Shown here: positions 1-7,500 of the stretch, one piece after another | Position numbering within the stretch: position 1 is the first letter of the stretch | How the letters are laid out: the number at the start of each line of letters is the position of its first letter | Assembly: GCA_009731375.1 (NCBI GenBank) | Contig: BJOX01000143.1 | Location: 143,084-176,306, forward strand | Length of the DNA: 33,223 nucleotides | Origin: Paulinella micropora | Lineage: Eukaryota > Cercozoa > Imbricatea > Euglyphida | Reading direction: 5' to 3' | Program-made: the position numbers and the translations under genes | The notes under the pieces: generated by a model | Seen by the model: only the letters and a program-made list of their open reading frames with translations | Database searches by the model: none | What the model was told of the DNA's origin: nothing

Positions 1-220
1 TGAGACATGGGATGATACCATATCTCCCACAGATAAAGATCATATCGCGTGGACCATACAAGCACTACCACGAGGGGGGCTGGACATTCCTTTTGACTTG
101 GCACAAGGCGCAATCCCTCACAAAATTTGGGACGTCCTCGAACAGTCTACCTTAGAGTTAACTTTGGTTGGAGGTCCTCCACCAGGTAAAGGAGTCCGCG
201 CGCGTAAACGGCGTCTATAG
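1..220 (+). CDS. pol: 3' end of pol from the upstream tandem copy (partial)
   Basis: Reading from base 2, these 72 codons plus the TAG at 218-220 match the C-terminus of the complete pol at 10079-10297. I count three amino-acid differences (Thr to Ile, Val to Gly, Asp to Glu). The start lies outside the window. The segment encodes the end of the C-terminal extension behind the integrase, including the basic tail RARKRRL. It has no frameshift or premature stop, so the upstream copy may also have been intact recently. The alternative, that the LTR itself is more than 1.26 kb long and contains the end of pol, is less likely because a purine tract and matching terminal inverted repeats mark a 223-bp LTR. 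Confidence 0.82.
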   Translation, partial: ETWDDTISPTDKDHIAWTIQALPRGGLDIPFDLAQGAIPHKIWDVLEQSTLELTLVGGPPPGKGVRARKRRL

Positions 221-1037
221 TAAGTATTTTTTTTCTCTAGAAGTATTGTGGACCTGATCGATTGCGAACATAGCATTGATCCAATATCGTCCCGACAACC
301 TTACTTAGATATTAAAGCTACTACAGCATTCATTCTTCTAGAGATTAACAAGACACAGCTGACAAAAAATAGGCATTCTATTCTCTTGCTTCGGCAGAGA
401 CAGACGAGACGGCCACGAAACAGCACCGTTACGGGATCGCTATTTGAGTGAGCGATGGTGTTTCCTGGATACGACCCGCATTAGTACCAGAATGATGATC
501 TCATTAAAGACTCTACAGTCTAATCAAGAACTGATATATTTTAATAACATGAACTGCTACACCGGATTCCATCGATCTCTACTTGTATCGGCATATCGCA
601 AGGTTAGGGCGCACTCAACCCAACTTCGGATATAGTCGTCAGACTTGATCACCTGACACTATATTAAATGATACCGATTTATACAAGGGTATGTCTTCAC
701 AAAAAGTAAATGTATTTATGGAAACCGACGACCGGTTATTACATATATATGGAAATGGCGACATTACATTATTACTCAACCATAAAACATTATACTTGGA
801 CATACTGCACAAATATCTTATCGACAGAAGAAAGAGGAAGATTTTAATATAGATACTGAATGTGCTAGAGTATATATACGATTGGTACCGGGGCAAGTAT
901 CATTGTTGTTTTATAACGGCTAATTCGTGGGTTGATGTATCTTCATACATAACTCTAAACGAATCTTAGTCAGAAAAGAAATCAGTTCAAAGCGTATTAT
1001 GTCGGAAACGAAGTTCCGCCATAAAAAACTGGGAGGG
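221..1037 (+). other. 3' UTR of the upstream retrotransposon copy
   Basis: This 817-nt stretch lies between the pol stop and the shared LTR and matches 10298-11114. The first roughly 520 nt are identical between the two copies; the few changes are concentrated after about position 740. Two short overlapping frames (248-451 and 444-635) begin only at GTG and TTG codons, so I do not call them genes. It ends in a G-rich purine tract (1031-1039) that abuts the LTR. Confidence 0.75.
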
Positions 1038-1260
1038 GGTACTGTGGACATCACCCCCCGAATTATCCGGTAAAAAACTTATTTATAGATTTCGTCTGGC
1101 CGGACACGTCTGAAATGCCAATTTGATCCTGGTCTTTTGGCGGCTTTTTGTCTTTGCGTCACTGAGCTAATATAACGAGACATCATTCTCTTTTTTGAGG
1201 ACTGTGTTTGGTTATATTACCGACTTACTCTTCCATTGAGCTATCGTTGGGGATAGTACA
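1038..1260 (+). repeat. LTR shared by the two tandem copies (5' LTR of the complete element)
   Basis: It matches 11115-11337 over its full 223 bp with 4 substitutions. The 3' end is AGTACA, the inverse of the TGTACT that opens the downstream LTR. Here the first six bases read GGTACT, so the terminal T is changed to G. A TATA-like stretch (TTATTTATAG) lies near 1079-1088 and could serve the promoter; the transcription start and poly(A) site cannot be placed from sequence. Confidence 0.88.
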
Positions 1261-1262
1261 TT

Positions 1263-1280
1263 TGGAGTCCATAGCTAAAG
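1263..1280 (+). promoter_or_regulatory. Putative primer-binding site
   Basis: Two bases after the LTR end, the sequence TGGAGTCCATAGC begins with TGG, the complement of a tRNA CCA end. This is the standard position for minus-strand priming. The matching tRNA is not identified; if the pairing is real, the primer would end in GGACTCCA. Self-priming, as in Tf1-like elements, is not excluded. Confidence 0.55.
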
Positions 1281-1293
1281 GCTGATTTCTTTT

Positions 1294-1362
1294 CTGATCT
1301 GTCGTACAGACATCAGATAAGCACAAATTTATTTTTCGCTGATCTGTCGCACAGACATCAGA
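1294..1362 (+). promoter_or_regulatory. Duplicated hairpin in the retrotransposon leader
   Basis: Two 24-nt segments (1294-1317 and 1339-1362), 45 nt apart, are identical except for one loop base. Each folds with CTGAT/ATCAG as the outer stem, CTGT/ACAG as the inner stem, a two-base bulge and a three-base loop (CGT or CGC). Position just inside the leader and downstream of the primer site is typical for packaging or dimerisation signals; that role is inference. Confidence 0.6.
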
Positions 1363-1885
1363 CGAAAACAAACACTCCTACTCATCCTCAAACAAAAAAC
1401 TTACAAACAAGCAATCAATTTGTCACAAGCTGGCATAACCTTTAGCCCTTGTGCACATTTGGCTTCTGTGTGCTCTTCTACAAGACACCAGACCACACCT
1501 ACTCCACTCCCTCTTGCTGCTTGCATAAAGCCAAGTAGGACAAGTGCGAAACAAACATCAGACAAACACACAGACAGAGGAAAAACGAGCAAAGCACTCC
1601 CACTCTCTGTTCTGAACCATTTTCCTTGCATTTTCTCTGCAGAAACCAGAGGAGATTACACATCTCTCACACAAGAGCAAGACAAATATCGAAGCACTGT
1701 CCGACGACAGACTGACTTCTACAAAACAGCTCTTTTGACCAAACTATCGTTATCTCTGTGTAGGGCCTGACGCCCCATAACTATTTCAACAGAGAAAAGG
1801 AAGAAGGAGAAGAAGGTTGCATAGAGTGATAAGAATAACAGAAAAAAAAAGAAAAAAAAAGCAGACGTGACTCTCATAACATAAG

Positions 1886-4510
1886 ATGGAAGACGAGAAT
1901 GAGCAGGCTGGTGTGACACCAACTGATTATGGTCCTAGTGAGGGAGGAGAGGAGCAGGAGACTCAGTACTCAGAAGAGAGGGGGGATAGAGATGGAGAGG
2001 AGAGAGAGGAGTATACGTATACAGCCGATGTAGAGTCGACAGGGGGGGGTAATGCACAAGAAGCGAGTGCAGGTCAGACTGGAGGCTCTCCACTGACAGA
2101 GGCAGAGAGAGAGATGGAGGATGTTGGCCAGAATATCCCAAATACATGGGAACAGTTGGCTACATATGATGATGAAGAGTCCTTCTTCCTTAACTACCCA
2201 ACCTATTATAAAACACACATCTACATTCCTTACGAGAAAAGGAATAGACCAGGACAAGGTCAAAGCAACCTCCTGATCGAAATTCCCGGCCTTGCGAAGC
2301 CTCTCTTCAACAAAGTGAGGTTTGAGCACGAAAGAGTGCCATTGCAGGATATCAAGTATGGCGACACTCTTACACTGTGCGACATATACGACATATCTGC
2401 AACACTCTACGCTGCTGTGCTCGTTGCGGAATTTTATGAACGCACAAACATACAGTGGAAAAATAAACGCACAACTGCAGCATGGCTGTCTGTCTGTGGT
2501 GTCCCCACTGATATCAAGAATCTAGAAAGAAAGTTCGAAGGTAGAAACCAAAGTGGCATTGAGTTTGCCCTTGAGGCTTTTGTAACTGCCTTCACACGGG
2601 CTTACAACGAAATGTACAAAGCACTGAAAGACAACACAAGGCAACATCCTGTTTACGAGGAGGTTGACCAGTCTTGTCAGGTGCTTGAACGCCTCACACA
2701 ACTCCATAAGGGCCTCTTTGAGGGGAAGGAGCAAAAACCAACATGGAAACAATGGGCCCACACGAAGAATCACACTCTCATTAAAGGCCCTCTCACAACA
2801 ATCCCAAATAATAACAGAGCTGATAAGTCTTCCATGAGAGAAAAGGCACACTTCCTCTCTAGTGCCACAGGGCTTGCACAGTTCGTGACTCATCTAGCAC
2901 GACAGGTGAAAGAAGAAGAGACGAGACAGAAAGAGGAGAAGGAGCAGAAGGAGAAGATAGCTGTGGCAATGGCAGTAGCACGGGTGGCTCCACAGCCAAC
3001 GGCTCCACCTACCACATCTAACCCAGCTCCCAAGAAAGCAGGAGGAGGACCCACAGGAGGAGGACCCCAAGGGGGAGGGACAGTAATTAACTTGACTGAC
3101 TCCCAGAAGAAAAAGCAGGCGCTGCAGGCAGCCCTAGCTAAAATCAAAATTGGGGGAGGGGGCCTTAAGCTCTATGCTATCACTGCCAATGAGGCTGACA
3201 CAGAGAAGACCCTCATGACTAAGCTCAATGAGATGGACAGATGCTTCCAGCAAAACCAGTGTGAGGTGGAGCAGGAGTATGAAGTCCTAGAACATCTCTG
3301 TGATCGATCCCTCCTTGGAGCTGGTTTTGATCGTATAACTTACGAGAAGTACAGAGGAGAGGAGGAGCTAGCAAGGAAAGGTGGACATGCAGAGATGAGT
3401 TGTACTCTGGCCATTGCTGCCCTCATTCGATACTTTAAGGCAAGTGGATACCAACACTTGTGCACTGGCACATTGATTGGGTTTGAAATTTTCGACTTAG
3501 TATCGGAGCAGTTGCAGTCTGTCACTCAGCTTGCATCTGTCTTAACAAATGTGGGCACCCAGTACACTCTCTTTTATAACCACAAAGCCATACTCCTATA
3601 TTTCCTCAGTGCTTTGCACGTCTACAACAAAAATAAGCTCACACTGCTCATGCAAGACTGCAAAACCTTCGACAAGGTAAAGCACTTGAACTTTTTGGAG
3701 ATGAGCGTCTTTGAGGCCACGACTAAGGCCGTGAGCCCAAAAATGTTGTGGACCGAAGTAATGACCGCTTGTCAGAGGCTCGACAGCCAGACAGCATCCT
3801 TGATCGGTTCTGCATCGGCTTCTGCTCAACCGCAAGCCGCACATACGCAACGATCTCTAGGAAAGCGACCAAGAGAGAACAGTCGTGAAGCTAACACACC
3901 TTGTATTCGTTGGTGGGCACGGGCACAATGCTTCAAACACACAAATAAGAAATGCCCGTACAACCACGATGTCGAGGACACCCGCATCCGAAACACACTC
4001 CTCAAGAACGTACGGTCGGACGAAACCAACACCGTCGCCGTTCTGCGCCGACTGCGCAAGGATCAGGGGTGGAAATTACAGGATGTCGCGGACCATGACC
4101 ACGAACTAGCTGACGCGATCAATTCTCTTTTCGCTAGAGATGATCAGAAGACGGCAGCCATAGAAGCCGCAAGTAGAGGAAGAGGTGGAACACGAGGAAG
4201 AGGAGGAGGGAGAGGAATCAATCGAGGAGGAGGAGCCCCTTTCGCACGAGGCACATACACTCGCGGGGGGGAGAGAGGATTTGTGAGAAGAGGAGGAGGA
4301 AGAGGTGTATTTCAAGGTAGAGGAGGAGGAAGATGGGTTGGCCGAGGTGGATACGGCAGCGCAGAGCGCCCGTACCACAGAGATGGGGGCTGGGCAGACG
4401 GCTCGAGCTCAAGCTCGAGTTCCTCAGCACCACAGGCCTATGCGACATCAGGCGCAACCACTACCGACACTGATGCCGACTCAGGTAACAGATTTGAGGT
4501 AGTCCAATGA
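1886..4510 (+). CDS. gag: Gag polyprotein with CCCH zinc finger and RGG tail
   Basis: This 874-residue protein would form the virus-like particle and bind element RNA in the cytoplasm. The start at 1886 is the first AUG after the LTR and has A at -3 and G at +4. In order: an acidic N-terminus (about 1-80); a mixed globular region (80-335); a charged, probably helical stretch (335-365); a Pro/Gly-rich linker (366-405); a second, mostly helical region (410-645), a candidate capsid domain; a zinc finger C673-x8-C682-x7-C690-x3-H694; an RGG/RG-rich segment (about 760-838); and a serine run. Typical Ty3-type Gag is roughly 300-400 residues and ends in a CCHC knuckle. Here the knuckle is absent and a CCCH finger plus RGG tail stands in its place. 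The frame ends at UGA 4508-4510, in phase with pol. The Gag assignment rests on position and RNA-binding features; I see no clear capsid homology by eye. Confidence 0.88.
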   Translation: MEDENEQAGVTPTDYGPSEGGEEQETQYSEERGDRDGEEREEYTYTADVESTGGGNAQEASAGQTGGSPLTEAEREMEDVGQNIPNTWEQLATYDDEESFFLNYPTYYKTHIYIPYEKRNRPGQGQSNLLIEIPGLAKPLFNKVRFEHERVPLQDIKYGDTLTLCDIYDISATLYAAVLVAEFYERTNIQWKNKRTTAAWLSVCGVPTDIKNLERKFEGRNQSGIEFALEAFVTAFTRAYNEMYKALKDNTRQHPVYEEVDQSCQVLERLTQLHKGLFEGKEQKPTWKQWAHTKNHTLIKGPLTTIPNNNRADKSSMREKAHFLSSATGLAQFVTHLARQVKEEETRQKEEKEQKEKIAVAMAVARVAPQPTAPPTTSNPAPKKAGGGPTGGGPQGGGTVINLTDSQKKKQALQAALAKIKIGGGGLKLYAITANEADTEKTLMTKLNEMDRCFQQNQCEVEQEYEVLEHLCDRSLLGAGFDRITYEKYRGEEELARKGGHAEMSCTLAIAALIRYFKASGYQHLCTGTLIGFEIFDLVSEQLQSVTQLASVLTNVGTQYTLFYNHKAILLYFLSALHVYNKNKLTLLMQDCKTFDKVKHLNFLEMSVFEATTKAVSPKMLWTEVMTACQRLDSQTASLIGSASASAQPQAAHTQRSLGKRPRENSREANTPCIRWWARAQCFKHTNKKCPYNHDVEDTRIRNTLLKNVRSDETNTVAVLRRLRKDQGWKLQDVADHDHELADAINSLFARDDQKTAAIEAASRGRGGTRGRGGGRGINRGGGAPFARGTYTRGGERGFVRRGGGRGVFQGRGGGRWVGRGGYGSAERPYHRDGGWADGSSSSSSSSAPQAYATSGATTTDTDADSGNRFEVVQ

Positions 4511-4514
4511 CTAG
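4508..4514 (+). promoter_or_regulatory. Probable stop-codon readthrough signal (UGA CUAG) between gag and pol
   Basis: The gag frame ends CAA-UGA and continues CUA-GAG with no further stop until 10295. The four bases after the stop are CUAG, the best known promoter of UGA readthrough in eukaryotic mRNAs and in viruses such as alphaviruses. A small hairpin can form about 35 nt downstream (TGCAC 4546-4550 with GTGCA 4562-4566). Pol in contrast ends in UAG followed directly by UAA, a tight double stop. The reading is strong on sequence but untested. Confidence 0.8.
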
Positions 4515-7500
4515 AGAAGGAGGGAGAAAACAGAACAACATGCATTGCACGATACACCGTTGTGCAGGTCCCAACCAAGGGTACCAGTGAGTCTAAGAGC
4601 CCACAGCAGGCCACAGACCAACTCAAAGGTAGTACAATACCAGTACACCCATCACGACAACAAACAGTGCATGCTGCTAATAGGCAGGCGAGTAAAGCGC
4701 TGGCAAAGAGAAAGCAGGCGGGCCTGTCGCAGCCACAGCCGAAGAAAGTAAGAATAGAACCGGCAGTTAATCTTATCAACTTGCCGAGACAGACAATAGA
4801 CAAGGAGGATGGAGGACATCAACCTCTCCTCACGGTCTCAAACAGAGAAAGCAAGGACAATCATCCTTCGCCTGTGAACAATACCCAAAAAGACATTACA
4901 AAAACGGCGGAAAGGGAGGAGGAGGCGAACCTCGAGAAAAGGATACAGATTTTAGAACACAAGCTCCTTGTATTGGCCTTAAAAAGTCACCGGCCAGACG
5001 CTTTATGCTATACGAACCTTTTTTGTGAAACATTAAATACCTTTATAAACGTTGGTAATGATACTATGGCGAATATTAATATTGTCGGCCGGAAATTTAC
5101 TACGAAACACCATGCGTGGTTAGAAACTAATATGAAAAAATCATCTGGCACCTTGAAAGGAGTTAGTAGTCGGACGGATATAACGGGCATCATCACTTTA
5201 AATTTTAAATTGAAATCCGGACGAGTATATCGAGTGGACTTGTACGTTGTCCCCGAATACCACGGATCTGTTCTTTTGTCGTACGACCAACTGGCGACAA
5301 TGAACGTAGTGATTGATTGCGCCGCCAAAAGAGTCATATACGGCGTAGAGCCAGGAGAAGAATATACTGTCGACTCTCTCCATGCTATTGACTCATACGA
5401 GGCCCTACACCTAGGGGTAGCATCGGAAGGGAAACAGGTGGCCATTACACACGCATATGAGGCATATATGCCAACGGACGCGGTGTCTAAAGATGGTTCA
5501 AACCTGTCAGACAAGAGAGAGGCGGAGGTCTATACGGCTACAGTCTCTACACAATGGGATAAAAAGTCGATAGACGATCTCATTGAAAAGAGGAAAGAGG
5601 AGATTATATGCATGGGAAAAAGGTGCCCATCGTTGGCGAGATTTGAAGAAGGAGCAGGGGCCGATGTATATATTACCAACGGGTATTGCTTTCACGTAAA
5701 GGTGGAAGAGAAGGACAGACAGGAGTTTATACCGAGGAGAAGGGGACGACTCCCTGATATCCCGGCAGAAGATATTAAAAGCTTTATTACCGAATTCTGG
5801 GGTGACGAGCCTACGTGGCCGCGCTCACTGACAGAAGTGAAAAAGTGCCTGCGCACTCTTTTTGAAAATAATAAACCATATACGGTCATACTCCCGTACA
5901 ATGAGAAGGCGATATGGGCGCAGGAGATACGGGACCGGCTTATTGATCATCCGATACCGGTGCCCTCACGGAAGCAACACTTAGTGGTGGCTTGTCGTCT
6001 CGGGACTCGTGAGCAGAGCAGTGCATACAAGCGGAAGCTCAGAGACCAGGACAAGTTGAAATTGATTCCTCAAGCATTCACATGCTTCGATGGTTTCTAC
6101 ACCCGAAAAGCTCCGTTGCAATATGCGAGATTAATAGATATGTTGGTAGGTCTGGCGGAGGACGACGAACCAGACACTGCCACATATGAAAAAACGGGAA
6201 TGGACGATATATCAGAAGAAGAGTTGGGCTTGGAGGAGGACAGAGCACCCCTCAAGCATCACAAGAGAATGTCAGAGGAGGAGTTTAAGGCGGCGATAGA
6301 CGAGAAATTGGCAGGAGGAGCAGGTACGGAGAAGGAGAAAGAGGTTTTGAAAGAGAGATTGAAGGCGAACAAAATGATTTTTGACCCCCCTCAAGCGGGA
6401 GGTGTCAAGCCGGAAGACTTCACCGCGGTTATTTGTAAAATACCAGGTGCTGAGCCTTCACCGGCGCCACGACGGGCAAATCTGAGTATACATGAAGCAA
6501 AGATCGCAGAAGAACAAGCACGGCAGTTACTCGATGAGGATTTCATTGAGAGATCGACATCTCCAATAGTTTCCCAACCGAGACTGGTGCCTAAACCGGG
6601 AGGAGAATGGCGCTTAACGGTTAACTATGCCCGCGTCAATAAAATTTTAGAGGAGGAACGAAATCCATTACCTACTCTTGAAGAAGGAAGGCGAGTATTG
6701 CGGAACGCCAAGCTATACTCAGTCATTGATCTGAAGAATGGCTTCTGGCAAATTCCACTGGATGAAAAGTCCAGATGGCTGACTGCATTTGTAGTAGGAA
6801 TGGAGATATATCAGTGGAAAGTACTTCCGATGGGACTCAAACAGGCCCCGGGACTCTTTCAGAAAGCGATGCAAAGCATGCTGAGTAGCAAATATGATGA
6901 CCAGACAGAGGGAGGTTTCATGAGGAGAAGAGGACAGAAGGCGGGAGAGTACGCATTTTGTTACATCGATGACATTATCGTGTACTCCAATACGATGGAA
7001 GAGCACATCGACCATCTAACAGACATTTTCAGGCGTATCAAACTATTTGGCCTGAAATGTAATTTGAAGAAATGTCAACTCGCAAAGACAAGCGTGACAT
7101 ATTTGGGGTACGAAATCTCTTACAATAGAGTCTCGATATCCAAAGAGAAGAGGGAGGAGATCATGAGCCGGCAGAGGCCGAAGAATCGCACAGAGCTGCA
7201 CTCATTTCTTGCGATGGCGCAATATTACAGCCAGTTCATACCCAATTGGGGTGCAACTCGGGCTAAGTTGGAGAGAATGATCGACTTCGGTGATTTTGAG
7301 AAGTGGGATGATGAAGCCTTAGAAGCGTACAACACGCTCAAAGATCTCATCTACAAAGATCCGAAGGATGGCGGACTCGTGCTGATGATGCCCGACTTTT
7401 CGAAGCAATTCGTAGTCGACACAGACGCATCAAAGTTCGCGATCGGCGCAGTCTTACAACAGGAAGATGAGGAGAAAAAGTTGCGCCCGATCATGTTTAT

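Larger units (their letters stand above)
1261..1885 (+). other. AUG-free leader of the retrotransposon
   Basis: I find no ATG between the LTR end and the gag start over 625 nt, which supports scanning to the gag AUG at 1886. The leader is rich in CA and AG and ends in A-rich sequence (1841-1860). It holds the primer-site candidate and the two hairpins listed separately. No splice signals stand out. Confidence 0.75.

Noticed and set aside
210-240. Tiny intron candidate directly after the pol stop (GTAAGTAT ... TTTTTTTTCTCTAG, about 21 bp; also at 10296)
   Set aside because: The donor and acceptor look good, but the length is below that of nearly all spliceosomal introns, and removing it would still give a stop (CTA TAA), so it has no coding effect.
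248-635. Two small frames in the retrotransposon 3' UTR as an extra gene (also 10325-10712)
   Set aside because: They start with GTG and TTG, have no ATG start at their heads, no membrane or known motif, and their identity between copies is explained by young age.
1886-4510. Gag as a host RNA-binding protein gene captured by the element
   Set aside because: Its position between leader and pol, shared frame with pol and length fit a structural Gag; the CCCH/RGG part alone does not require a captured host gene.
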